The notes under the pieces were generated by a model. It saw only the letters and a list, made by a program, of their open reading frames with translations. It had not been told where the DNA came from and did no database searches. DNA of 64,000 bases. Source: Candidatus Hartigia pinicola. Lineage in GTDB: Bacteria; Pseudomonadota; Gammaproteobacteria; Enterobacterales; Enterobacteriaceae. The translations under genes and the position numbers were made by a program. Below are positions 51,818 through 63,244 of this stretch, one piece after another (position 1 is the first letter of the stretch; each line of letters begins with the position of its first letter). Location: positions 558,001-622,000 of the forward strand of contig CP048208.1 in assembly GCA_020541205.1 (NCBI GenBank). Direction: 5' to 3'.

Positions 51818-52007
51818 ATAACCGAAGCGTGTGAATGGCTCTCATGATAATGTTATAGGCTTTTCTATTAACCGTATTTTATTGTTAGCCTGCTTTAAGT
51901 AGATAGATCAAGTTTACTAAATACATATATTACACTAAAACTAAGAAATGAAATTAATAGCAAAGCCTATAACATTATTATGAGAGCCATTCACACGCTT
52001 CGGTTAT
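51818..52007. repeat. 46-bp near-perfect inverted repeat, 190-bp unit
   Basis: Left arm 51818-51863 (starting ATAACCGAAGCGTGTGAATG) and right arm 51962-52007 (ending CACACGCTTCGGTTAT) are complementary at 45 of 46 positions, with 98 bases between. The arms are clearly richer in G+C than their surroundings. TA dinucleotides at both outer edges would suit a TA-targeting miniature transposon, but they are part of the repeat and no wider target duplication is visible. It directly adjoins the left arm of the ~1-kb inverted repeat. Confidence 0.8.
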
Positions 52008-52995
52008 TGAATAATATGCTGAACGATCTAACGATATAGCATGTAAATGAGATTTAGTTGAGTCAGTTATAACTAGACATATTTTATGAATATTACTTTT
52101 AAGAATTCATTAATATGTCATAGAAATAAGTTTACGTTATAATTACGACGAGCGAAGACTATCTTGAGTGTCTTATAAAAATATGATAATTTTTTATTTA
52201 TTTTGTTAAAATCAGAATATATAAAAATAATGTCAGTTAATAACTATATTATACATGAATGTTTTGTTTTTTAGAAATTCAGATCATCACTGTTCTTCGC
52301 GATGTTAATGTATATCACGCATGTTGTGCATTGCTATGATATCCTAACAATTCTGTGCGCGAGATATATTTATTAGTGATATTTTAGAAATTCTACAATC
52401 TATTATTATGTCACACTTTGAAATAAAGTATTCAAAAACAGTGCTCACTTTATTAGTATGGCGTATGAAATATAATTTTTAAGATTTATAACAAGTACGA
52501 CTCAGAATATCAGAATAAATTGCATTATCATTGATTTAAAAAGTATTAATGAATCACGAGGATTTCACTCGAAAAACAATAATTCCGGTCAAAATATTTT
52601 AGAATCAAAAAAATATTATATCAATATTTGAAGTGTATCTTTTCTGTACTTTCAATAAATATTGGACAAGATTATATATAGAAAGGTACTTTAATAGCTT
52701 TAAAGTATATAACAATTATTAAGATACTAATAATATAGTATATGGATAGCAATTCTATAAATAAAAATATTTTTAAATGGTATAGATCGTATTCGAGTTA
52801 CAATCATTGAGATAGTAGAATATAATAAAATGTATATTTTCAGTCTGCATTAACAAAAATAGATTTTTTTATCGTACTTACATAGCGATTATCTAGTATG
52901 CATACTTTAAAATACAAAAACATGAAAAGTAGTTAAGTGGCTACCTCAAGTTTGTCAATTGAGCACTTAATTTCTTGCTCTTATATAGAAAAATT
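52008..52995 (+). repeat. Left arm of ~1-kb decayed inverted repeat
   Basis: This segment aligns with the reverse complement of 54045-55035. The core (about 52312-52560) is roughly nine-tenths identical by eye, with shared blocks such as GTGCATTGCTATGATATCC, TTTATTAGTGATATTTTAG and GATTTATAACAAGTACGAC. Identity falls towards both ends. The two arms share stop codons in every frame I tried in the core, so the sequence was already non-coding, or is not protein-derived. Its origin is unknown; an old insertion element is one possibility. Confidence 0.8.
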
Positions 52996-53237
52996 GAATA
53001 AATTCTGAGAACTCACTACGGAATAATATGTTTTGAATGAATATTAATAAATAGCTTATTAAATAGAAACATTTTTCTATAAAGAATTTAATCAGATTAC
53101 ATTGATAGGTAGTTATATAAATAATTAGTATTATTAGTGATTATGCTAAGCTATTAAAGATACAATTATATTAGTATAATATATAAATAAAGCACGTAGT
53201 AGATTTTTTGTTTATTATTGATTTATTATTTAATATA

Positions 53238-53567
53238 TTAAATACATTTTACTGGTTTTGGTAATCCAGCAAGTTTTGCCGCTTGTTTTGCAGGACCTGT
53301 AGGGAATAACCGGTATAAGTATCGACTATTTCCTTTGTTATCTCCAAACTGATCTAAAACCCCTTTTACAAGCATGCGAATAGTAGGTGATGTATTGAAC
53401 GTTTGATAAAAAGAACGAACAAAATAAATAATTTCTAGATGTTCATTTGTTAGAATAATATTTTCTTCCTTTGCAAGGAGGGGAACAAGATCTTCGTGCC
53501 ATTGATGGCTATTGATGAGGTAGCCTTGAGAATCAGTCTTAATTTCTTTATCATTAAAAAATAACAT
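53238..53567 (-). CDS. tusE: Sulfur-relay protein TusE
   Basis: TusE accepts persulfide sulfur from the TusBCD complex and passes it to MnmA for 2-thiolation of uridine 34 in Glu, Gln and Lys tRNAs. I start at the ATG at 53567, giving 109 residues, exactly the E. coli length; an upstream in-frame TTG at 53615 is unsupported. Motifs: [37 protein letters not shown], and [32 protein letters not shown] at the end, with the sulfur-carrying Cys108 next to last. It is the only gene in 11.8 kb and lies between the two arms of an inverted repeat, so recombination between the arms would flip it. Function appears intact. Confidence 0.94.
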   Translation of the reverse strand: MLFFNDKEIKTDSQGYLINSHQWHEDLVPLLAKEENIILTNEHLEIIYFVRSFYQTFNTSPTIRMLVKGVLDQFGDNKGNSRYLYRLFPTGPAKQAAKLAGLPKPVKCI

Positions 53568-56500
53568 AGTCACTACATCTAAAATAAAATTTAAATTTAA
53601 CAAAGAATTAGGCAATCAATGAAGCTATCTATGATAGATATTTATAGTGCTCTTTCTTACAATTAGGAGTCAAGTGACTGCAGAATACGTTTTTTATATA
53701 TATATTTATACTTTCTTATAATGTTTATGTAACCTTAAGATTAGATCTACTTTGATAGCAGTAAATCTGTATTTTGTTTATCTGAAATAGCTTAACTGTA
53801 TAATATTTCTTTATTAATAAAATATTTTTAAAAATTTTCGATTTTTACTCTACACAGAATATTTTAAATTTTATATTATCAAGATTACAACACTTTTATT
53901 GAAACAATGAATAAACACTTATCATTATAGTGATTCATCATTGTGAATTTTGCATGAAGATTTGTCAAGTAGGTAATAGTAATATTAGTAATGATATTTG
54001 TTTATATTTTTTTATTTGAGATTTTTATAGCATAAAGTTTATATAGTTTTATATGAAATAAGATACTAAATATTTAATTGATAAACTAAAAATGGTTATT
54101 TTTTATTGCTAATAGTTTTTATATTTTTAAAGTATGCTGTACTAGATAATTGTTATGCAAGCTTGAGAAGACATCTATTCTTGTAAGTGAATACTAAAAA
54201 TATATATTGTATTATGTGTCATTATCTCGGTAATTTTAGCTCACATACGATTTATACTATTTAAAATATTTTTACTGATATAATTACTATCTTTTTCTAT
54301 ATTTAAGCATGCTAGTGATTCTATATACTTTAAAGCTATTCAGATGCTTTTCTTATGTATAAGTTTGTCTATTATTTATTGTAATTTCAGAGAAGAAACA
54401 CTAAAAATATTTAATGTAATATTTTTTTGATTCTAGAATATATTGACTGGAATCATTGTTTTGCGAGTGCAATTCTCGTGATTCATTAATACTTTTCGAA
54501 TCAATGATAATGCAATTTATTCTGATATTCTGAGTCGTACTTGTTATAAATCTTAAAAATTATATTTTACACGCCTATGCTAATAAAGTGAGTACTATTT
54601 TTGAATACTTTTTTCAAAGTGTGACATAATAATAGATTCTAGAATTTCTAAAATATCACTAATAAATATATTTCGCATACAGAGTTGTTAGGATATCATA
54701 GCAATGCACAATATGCGTGATATATATTCATATCTTGAAGATCAATGATAGTGTTAATTTCCAAAAAAAACAAAAATTTCATGTATAATATAGTTATTAA
54801 CTGATGCTATTATTATAGATTGTTTTAATTTTAAGAGAATAAATAAAATCATCATGTTTTCATAAGACACTCGATATGTTTTTAAATCGTGCTGATTATA
54901 ACATAAACTTATCTCTATGAGATGTTAGTGAATTTTCGAAAGTAAAGATATAGGTAATTTTTAGTTACAACTTACCAAAATAGATCTGATCTGTATTCTA
55001 TGTCATCAGATTATTTCGTACATTATTCGGTATTTTTTCGAAAGTATGATGAATAAATATTAAAAGCACATAGTCAATTTGAATATTCTTTTTATGGCAG
55101 TTCATAATAAAAAATTTTAATATTATTGTTAAATATATATTTTATAAACATTATTAAAATTTTATTTTTTTATTCTTAGTGATTATACTAAATTTAGTAA
55201 TATTTTTTATACTGTTCTGAGAGTCAATATCATAAATAACTTATGTGAAGTTATTTTGATTGAGAAAATGGTTCAACTCTTTACTCAAGTATTTGTCAGA
55301 AATATTGACGGTTTATTTTCAGCAACGATCATGGACTTCATGTAATTGTACCTAAAAGTTTTATTATTTTAATTGTTATCAATTGTTTTTATTAAGATGT
55401 GGGTTTTATGCTTAAGATAGTGTCATTTTTAATATAATTAAGGATGTTTCTGAGTATTTCATCTTTTTTTTAGTATAGCCTATTAAGATTTCATGAATTT
55501 TTAACATGAATTTGATAACCACCTTTCTTACGTCATAAACATAAAATATTGTAATCTGTGAATTCATTAAAAAGTTGATAATCGTAATATATTGATACAT
55601 AAAATTGACTTTATACAATATTTTATTATTTAAAATGTTACAGTAGTTTTATTCATGACGATAAAAGATATTAGGAGAAATAGTATTTGATTTACTCTAA
55701 AGTTATTTGACTTTGTCTTCTTAATTCTCATTGTGCATTAGCTCATATACTACAGTACAATATAGTATTTCTATGTTTTTAAGTGAACTTGATCTAAAAG
55801 CATAAATATACTTATGTAATTTACAGTGACTGTAGTATCAAAGTCTTCTAGACAAATTAGGCTTGTTTATGATCATGTCTAGTTATTTTTGCATTGTGCA
55901 GTTTTTACTGAGAAGTTTATGCTTGCATAGTACTGAAATAATATTATATGTGATGATAACTTGTAATCTTAATTTTCAATTGGTTATTGTAAATTATATT
56001 ACAGTTTGATAATATATTAATATGATTCATAATCATATTAGTCAGTCATATTTAAGTATATTTAACATATATCTTTAGATATTGCATGAAAGAGTTTTAT
56101 AAAAGAGTTTAAAATATTTGATAGTATTAACTTGAAGTTAAAGATAAAGAGTGTTGTATTATTTAGTTTTAGCGTAGGTTTTCTTAAAACTTATTTATTT
56201 AGCGCGATACAATAAATATATGCATTACAATTCAGCTGATGAGCTAAAAGTTAATATTAAGTTTTTGGTTGTTTAATTACATTAAAAGTAATATTTTATT
56301 TCTCTTGATTATTTGCATCTTAAGATCGCCAAGCAATGGGGTTCAAGTCAAATTAATGTACTTATGCTTAATATACAATTTGATCAAAACTTATTTACTT
56401 ACGATTTATTAATATAATAGTATAATTTGTTAGGTAAGATTATTAAATAGTTCTTTTCAAAATCAACGATAATAAAGTGATAATTCAACAGTATCTTAAA

Positions 56501-58049
56501 ATGCATTTTATTGAGAACTGAATTATATAAGATAAATTAAGCTTAATTTAGTAAATCTATTGTTAAGCACATGTATCTAGTTTTTAGTTGTAGTGATGCA
56601 ATATTGTCAATGACTAACGATAGATTCTAGAAATTGTATTGTAAATACATCGCTATACTGCATAAAAAATGTACTATTTTTGTGTAAATAATAGGAGTAT
56701 TATTTGATTTAATGTAATCTTGTTCATTTTTTTTAGCTAGCGCCAGAAGTAACTAATTTACATATAGTTTTGAACAAAATAAAAAATTACTAATCTGTTT
56801 TATTGGTGTTTCATAAAGGTATGTATTAAAATTATTAATATTTTTACTAGATCTTATGATAATTTATAATATAATTAATACTATAGCTTGAATTAAAATT
56901 TACACCTCAGTAAAGTCAATGTGTATTCTTATAATTATATGATTGTTTTCTTACTGTATTTATTGATGTTTGATTTATGATGTTTTGATATGTATCAAGA
57001 CAGTAAAAATTTTAAAGGATATTTATGTTTAAAAATGATTAAAGATTTATAGATATAAGAAAAATACAGTTTAGTATTTACAAGTAATTGAATGTATGTT
57101 AGACAATATATAATGTTAAGTTATACAGTGAGAATGTACATGTAGAAGATTGAAAATAATTAATGCAATAAAATTTTAATTATTACTCAATTAATTATAT
57201 GAACTTTTATTCAAGATAAAGTGTGAAGTATTACTAAACAGTGATCAAAGTTTTTATGCTGATTTTATTTAAAATAAATAGTAATTATTCATAACGCTAT
57301 GTTAGTGTATAAGCTATTTATATATTTAGATAAATTTTTCTGAATTAGGTGTTTATTTATACTTGAAGATTGAAAGTTAAATACTTTAACAATTATTTTT
57401 TTTGAAAATATCATGAATAATAAGCTGTAGAGTAAATAAAAAGTGAATAGTGATCTAAATCATTTGATATTATAAAATAACAAGATTCTATTTTGTTGGA
57501 AACGTTCATGATAAAAATAAACTCTTTACATAAAAATTGATATCATGAATATCTTTTTAATTAATATCTCTTTATTATAAATTTTTAAATATAGACAATT
57601 AAACATGAGGTTGTCGATTAATGTCTCAAGTATCATGTGAATAATTAATACAATACTTATTGTTAATAGTAAGCTCTAATAAAAAACTTAAATAAAGTTA
57701 ATAGTCAGATTTAATTAAAAATAATATTTGAATATCTTGAACCTAAAAATATTTATAATGCTTATCAAAAATTATTCAATTCTTAGTAAGAAAATCTTTA
57801 ATATTACTCCGATAAAAATAAATCACATTATAACATGTGAATGTTTGAGTAATGGTAAAGAACGATGCTGCTAGATATGTATAATTAATGTAAAATATTG
57901 TAGGAAAATTATTTATACTTTCTATGAAGTACTTATAAATTAATTGTGTTACTAATTCAATTTTTTCTAAAAAATAGCAAGAAATACATTTTTACTGATT
58001 TTTTATTAGTGTATTTTGTACTGAATAAAAATAGTTTAGTACTTTTAAT
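53568..58049. other. 4.5-kb spacer between tusE and glyS
   Basis: It contains the right arm of the inverted repeat (54045-55035) and otherwise no supportable gene. At 56325-56349 the string ATCGCCAAGC, identical to part of the tRNA-Gln D-arm, is followed closely by GGGTTCAAGTC, a T-arm-like string. The middle of a tRNA is missing, so I do not call a tRNA. The open frame at 55412-55618 has no features. Confidence 0.65.
54045..55035 (-). repeat. Right arm of ~1-kb decayed inverted repeat
   Basis: Reverse-complement partner of 52008-52995, best conserved at about 54480-54715. A spacer of about 1.05 kb with tusE separates the arms. The right arm has no copy of the 46-bp inverted repeat, only a poor match to the part nearest the junction, so that smaller structure formed on the left side only. 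Confidence 0.8.
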
Positions 58050-60122
58050 TTATTGCAATAAAGAGAGATCTGCAATTTTCAAGAATAATTCACGTAGTTG
58101 ATTAAGAAGAGTTAAACGATTAATGCGCACTGTTTGATTTTGATCCATAACTATAATGTTAATGAAAAACGCATCAAGTACTTCATGTAGCGAAGCGAGC
58201 TCAATTAAAGCATCTTGATATTTACCTTCTGAAAACATTGGCTGAAGTTTTTCTTGTAATGTAAAGAGATGTGTAGCCAGTATAATTTCTTCTGGTACTT
58301 TTAAAGCAGACACCAATACTTTATTTTTCAATGTTTCATGTGATTTTTTCAAAATATTTGAAACGCGCTTATTTGCAGTAGATAATGCTTCTGCGTTTTT
58401 CAAAGTACGAAAATGAGTTAATGCCTTAATGCGTGCATCACAATCAGTCGGCGAAGTTGGTCGACATGCTAATACTGCTTGAATAGTGTCTGTACTATAA
58501 CCTATTTCTTGATACCACGAACGAAAACGACTTAACATAAAGTCAACAACATTATTTACAATATTCTTCTTAGTTAGCTTGTAATCATAGAGACGTACTG
58601 CTTCTTCTGTTATTTCTATCAGATTAAGCTGATAGTGATGCTGAATAATAATACGCAAAACACCTAATGCGATACGACGTAATGCAAATGGGTCTTTATT
58701 TCCTGTAGGATACTGTCCAATACCAAACATACCTACTAAAGTATCCATTTTTTCAGCTAAAGCAAGTGCAGCAGAAACCTTTGTTGAAGGCAAATCATCC
58801 CCAGAAAAACGCGGTTGATATTGTTCTTTTAGTGCTAACGCAACATCTTCTGATTCATTATCATGACGAGCATAATACATGCCCATCACGCCTTGCGTGT
58901 CAGGAAATTCGAATACCATATTGCTTACTAAATCACATTTTGCTAGTAGACCTGCACGTTTTGCATAGATGACATTGGCTCCAATTTTACTCGCAAACCA
59001 GCCTGATAATGCTTCTAAACGATCAGTTTTATCACGTAGAGTACCTAATTTTTGTTGGAATAGAACAGTTTCTAGACGTGGTAAGTTATCTTCTAATTTT
59101 TGTTTACAATCAGTCTTAAAGAAGAATTCTGCATCGGAAAAACGAGAACGAATAACTTTTTCATTACCAGTAATAATCTGTTGTGGATCTGAAGACTCAG
59201 TGTTTGCTACAAAGATGAAATCTGACATTAAATTATTAGATTTATCATAAACAGGAAAATATTTTTGATCTTTTTTCATAGTATATACTAGTGCTTCAGC
59301 AGGCACTGCTAAGAATTTTTTTTCAAATTTAGCACTGAGAACAACTGGCCATTCAACTAATGAAGTCACTTCTTCAAGTAATGTATTGGTTATATCTGCT
59401 TTACCACCTAAAGAAAGTGCCGATTTTTCTATTTCTTTTTTAATAATTGCTTTACGTTCTTCATAATTTGCAATTACTTTCCCGCGCTTATAGAGAATAG
59501 TAGGATACTGATCGGCATTCTCAAGTATGAATTCAGGTTCACCCATAAAGCGATGCCCACGAATAGTGCGTCCACTCTTCATCCCTAAAACAGTACCTTC
59601 AATAACATTTTTGTCTAGTAATAATATTATTGTATGCACAGGTCGTACAAAGTAAATATTTTTATCACCCCATCGCATTAATTTAGGAATCGGTAACTTC
59701 ACTAGTGAACGTCTTACCATCTCAAGTAGGAGTTCACTAACAGCTCGTCCTTTAATTTTTTCGTGATGACACAGAAAGCATATACCTTTATCAGTTCTAA
59801 AATGTTTGGCTTTATCAATAGTAATACCAACACTACGTGCCCAGCTTACAGCTGCTTTTGTTGGTTGACCATCAGGACCAAAAGCTGCCAAAATAGTAGG
59901 ACCGAGTTTTTTAATTTCATGATCTGGCTGAAATGTTGATAAATCAGCAACTTTTAAAGCTAAACGGCGAGGAGTTGCAAACCAGCTAATTTCACCATGA
60001 GAAATATCTGCGTTATCAAGTTCAGTGGTAAAGTTTTCAGTAAATGATTGAGTTAATATACGAAGAGATTTTGGTGGCAACTCTTCTGTACCTATTTCTA
60101 CTAGGAAAGTTTGTTGAGTCAT
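58050..60122 (-). CDS. glyS: Glycyl-tRNA synthetase beta subunit
   Basis: GlyS is the large subunit of the alpha2beta2 enzyme that charges tRNA-Gly; it contributes tRNA recognition. I start at the ATG at 60122-60120, which overlaps the glyQ TGA as ATGA, giving 690 residues (E. coli 689). A longer frame from 60149 would add nine residues inside glyQ. Family motifs include [16 protein letters not shown] at the N-terminus, [72 protein letters not shown] and [10 protein letters not shown]. The C-terminal anticodon-binding-like helical region is complete. Translation is probably coupled to glyQ, suiting the 1:1 subunit ratio. Confidence 0.96.
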   Translation of the reverse strand: MTQQTFLVEIGTEELPPKSLRILTQSFTENFTTELDNADISHGEISWFATPRRLALKVADLSTFQPDHEIKKLGPTILAAFGPDGQPTKAAVSWARSVGITIDKAKHFRTDKGICFLCHHEKIKGRAVSELLLEMVRRSLVKLPIPKLMRWGDKNIYFVRPVHTIILLLDKNVIEGTVLGMKSGRTIRGHRFMGEPEFILENADQYPTILYKRGKVIANYEERKAIIKKEIEKSALSLGGKADITNTLLEEVTSLVEWPVVLSAKFEKKFLAVPAEALVYTMKKDQKYFPVYDKSNNLMSDFIFVANTESSDPQQIITGNEKVIRSRFSDAEFFFKTDCKQKLEDNLPRLETVLFQQKLGTLRDKTDRLEALSGWFASKIGANVIYAKRAGLLAKCDLVSNMVFEFPDTQGVMGMYYARHDNESEDVALALKEQYQPRFSGDDLPSTKVSAALALAEKMDTLVGMFGIGQYPTGNKDPFALRRIALGVLRIIIQHHYQLNLIEITEEAVRLYDYKLTKKNIVNNVVDFMLSRFRSWYQEIGYSTDTIQAVLACRPTSPTDCDARIKALTHFRTLKNAEALSTANKRVSNILKKSHETLKNKVLVSALKVPEEIILATHLFTLQEKLQPMFSEGKYQDALIELASLHEVLDAFFINIIVMDQNQTVRINRLTLLNQLRELFLKIADLSLLQ

Positions 60123-61042
60123 AATAGCTTTCTTGAGTTTTTGAAACATAAAGGGAATCCGAGTGCCTTACGAGAAGCATAATAAACTTCAGCAACTTTT
60201 TTACTTAGAGTTCGGATACGTAAAATATAACGTTGACGTTCAGTTATAGATATAGCCTTACGAGCATCTAGTAAATTAAAAATATGCCCTGCTTTTAGTA
60301 TACGTTCATATGCAGGTAGCGGTAGTGGTGTTTCTAATGACAACAAATATCGCGATTCGCTTTCATACTCGTCAAAACACTTGAATAAAAAATTTATATT
60401 AGCATATTTAAAGTTGTAAGCAGATTGTTCGATTTCATTTTGAAGGTGAATATCACCATAAGTGATATGGCCAAACAGACTATTACACCAAAGAAGATCA
60501 TAAACACTATCTACTTTTTGTATATACATTGATAGGCGCTCCAGTCCATATGTAATTTCGCTGGTGACTGGTTTACATTCAAGTCCACCGATTTGTTGGA
60601 AATAAGTAAATTGAGTTACTTCCATACCATTTAGCCAAACTTCCCAACCAAGGCCTGAAGCACCTAATGTTGGGTTTTCCCAGTTGTCTTCAACAAATCG
60701 GATATCATGAATAGTGAGATTAATTTCTAATTCTTTCAAAGATTTTAAATAGAGTTCTTGAATATTTTCCGGTGAAGGTTTAATAATGACTTGAAATTGG
60801 TAGTAATGTTGAAGACGGTTTGGATTTTCACCATAACGACCATCAGTAGGCCTACGACAAGGCTGAAGATAAGCTGCAGCGATAGGTTCAGGCCCTAGTG
60901 CACGTAAATGAGTTATATAGTGAGCTGTTCCTGCACCGACTTCCATATCGAGTGGTTGAACAATAGTACAACCTTGGTCCGCCCAATAATTCTGTAGTGT
61001 TAAAATCAAACCTTGGAAGGTTTTAATATCAATTTTTTTCAT
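60119..61042 (-). CDS. glyQ: Glycyl-tRNA synthetase alpha subunit
   Basis: GlyQ carries the class II catalytic core that makes glycyl-adenylate. I start at the ATG at 61042-61040 ([14 protein letters not shown]), giving 307 residues (E. coli 303); the open frame extends 28 codons upstream, but that part is hydrophobic and not family-like. Motifs: [83 protein letters not shown] and [13 protein letters not shown]. Differences from E. coli include AHYIT for SHPMT near residue 42 and GASG for GAWG near residue 127; their effect is unknown. The stop overlaps the glyS start by four bases. Confidence 0.96.
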   Translation of the reverse strand: MKKIDIKTFQGLILTLQNYWADQGCTIVQPLDMEVGAGTAHYITHLRALGPEPIAAAYLQPCRRPTDGRYGENPNRLQHYYQFQVIIKPSPENIQELYLKSLKELEINLTIHDIRFVEDNWENPTLGASGLGWEVWLNGMEVTQFTYFQQIGGLECKPVTSEITYGLERLSMYIQKVDSVYDLLWCNSLFGHITYGDIHLQNEIEQSAYNFKYANINFLFKCFDEYESESRYLLSLETPLPLPAYERILKAGHIFNLLDARKAISITERQRYILRIRTLSKKVAEVYYASRKALGFPLCFKNSRKLL

Positions 61043-63244
61043 GTTAGATTTATATATGATACATAAAATGTAATGTAATAAAAGTATATTAATAATACTC
61101 TTTAATTGTAAGATAGGTATTATCAATTTATATTAATCTATACTATAAATAAAAAAATTTTAATTATTGCTATTTATTAAAATAATTATTTGACATTATA
61201 TTTAAGCAGATAGTGTAATTTATATCAGAGAGTATACACAAAATTATAAGTGAAATATTTGAACAGACGTCAATAAAAAACGATTTAAAATATGATGTAT
61301 GTTTAAAATTTAAAGATAGCACTAATTACATTATGATCTACTTACCCTTAGTTGATTTATCAATATTTAAAAATGTATTTTTTCTTATAATTGTAACAGG
61401 TAAAATATTTGTTAAATCATCTTGAATTATGTAAGATAATGTATTTTACAGGATGATGCATTAGTTAATTCAAAGATCTCTATAATAATTTAATTCTATT
61501 TAAGAAAAAACTAGCTTTAATTAACACAATAAGCATTAACTCTGCTTTCATGAAAAGTCAATGTATGATATGTGATGAGACTGAGACTAAAGTTTATTTC
61601 ATTATTACTAAGGTATAAATTACTTTAAAATAATGACAATTTCAAAAATGTCTGTGTCTAAATTTACAGTTGAATGAACGATTAATTAATTTTCTAAATA
61701 ATAGAAAAGTTGTATCAATTTTATATAATGTGAAACTTTAAAATTGTTGGTTAGGAAAACTAAATGAATATTTGAAGTGTATAAGTATAATTATTTTTAT
61801 GCTTTATATATAATGATTTAAATAATTAATTAACATTTTATTAATCGTTGTTAGATAATAAATTAGAAGTAATGGAGAAAACTTATGACTATCATAAGAA
61901 TATTATTATTTGATTGCATGTTTACATAGATTAAACATAAAATAAATAACATATTATTATCATATACTAACTTTTTTACAATTATAGCAAGAGAATCATT
62001 GTTGCAAAGTATATATTTTATATTTTATTATAAGTTAATTAAAATAATTGAGAATTGTATTAAAATATTATTATTTTAATTTATTTTATTAGAAATAAAA
62101 CTATAATAATATTAGTTAATAAATATTTTAATATATTACACTACTATTTTTTAGAATATAAAATATATTTTTTAAAAAATAATATATAAGGTATATTTTT
62201 GATAAATTATTGCTAATGGGATAGACGAATATATTTTTTATTAATTTTTTTGACAAAATATTATATTATTATGTAATAACTATAGCACAAGATTATCAAG
62301 CATCCATCCAATTTAGATGGAGAAGATTTTTAAAAAATAGTGTTGAAGGGTGTAATCAAGTTTAATTAGACGAGCTAAAGAACTTTGTTAAATATGCATA
62401 AGGTAAAGTGTTAAGAATACAGATATGGAACATGAAAAAATCATGATAATAAATATAAGGTTTTACAAATAAAATAACATATTGCGTTAAAAATTACAGT
62501 TTATCTTTTTCAAAAATAATTATAATATATTATTTTAAAAAATACATTGATTTTTTGAAGATATATAAAATAATTTTTAGGAGTAAAATTTAAGCTAAGA
62601 GTCGTTAGTTAATATAAATTGTATCCTCCTGGAGGAGTGTATATTATATTTTATGTTGTTTTTATAGAAAAATGAGATTAATTTTATATTTTGAATGTGC
62701 ATTTTTAATTATTAGGGTGTTTAACCTATATTAGATTAGCAAGAATATTTCAAACATGAAAATATAGCAGTATGCGAAGACTTATTTTAGTGTTTTAGTA
62801 CAATATACATTGTATGTTTATGATGCAGGAAATATGCAATATACTAATCAATTAATGATGTTCCATAATTTCTTTCGCTTGAGGTATTGATTAATTTAAC
62901 AATGAAATAGTAACTTGAGTTAGAGTTTTTATTGGTAGAAAAGGTTTGAACTTATTCTTAGTTTTGTGGAGTATATAATATGTCCTATATAATATAATGC
63001 GATGCACTGCAATTAAAGACAAGAAAGCACTAAAGATAATAATCAATGAGGTGATTATCACTTACTATGTTTTAATAAAAATGAAGTGCGTGTTTCATAA
63101 TATTGCAATATATTTGTATTCCTTTACATCTATTGAGAATGGTTGTGATATAATTATTGAATAATTTTGAATTTAAACTTAATAAGATACAATTAGGAAG
63201 CTAAATAATCAGCTTCCTAAAATATAACTTATTGATTTAATATA
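61043..63244. other. Spacer between glyQ and gnd
   Basis: No gene is supportable in 2.2 kb. At 62624-62636 TCCTCC-T-GGAGGA forms a small G+C-rich palindrome; its right half is a perfect ribosome-binding sequence (GGAGGAG, 62631-62637), but no open frame of useful length follows. The right end holds the gnd terminator. Confidence 0.65.
63193..63220 (-). terminator. gnd terminator hairpin
   Basis: TTAGGAAGCT (63193-63202) and AGCTTCCTAA (63211-63220) are 10-base perfect complementary arms with an 8-base loop, 25 bases past the gnd stop. Read on the minus strand it is followed by TTGTATCTT, a poor U-tract. The clean G+C-containing stem and position favour a terminator. Confidence 0.65.

Larger units (their letters stand above)
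46208..53237. other. 7-kb gene-free spacer downstream of nlpD
   Basis: No gene is supportable. rpoS should follow nlpD in an enterobacterium; I found no sigma-factor motif. The right 1.4 kb contain the 46-bp inverted repeat and the left arm of the ~1-kb inverted repeat (listed separately). A 26-bp palindrome lies at 50952-50977. The open frame at 51026-51223 has no recognisable feature. Confidence 0.65.

Noticed and set aside
51818-52007. Intact insertion sequence bounded by the 46-bp arms
   Set aside because: Only 98 bases lie between the arms, with no transposase frame and no clear target duplication beyond a palindromic TA.
58766-59250. Open frames opposite glyS
   Set aside because: Antisense shadows of a well-conserved gene; no independent motifs or start signals.
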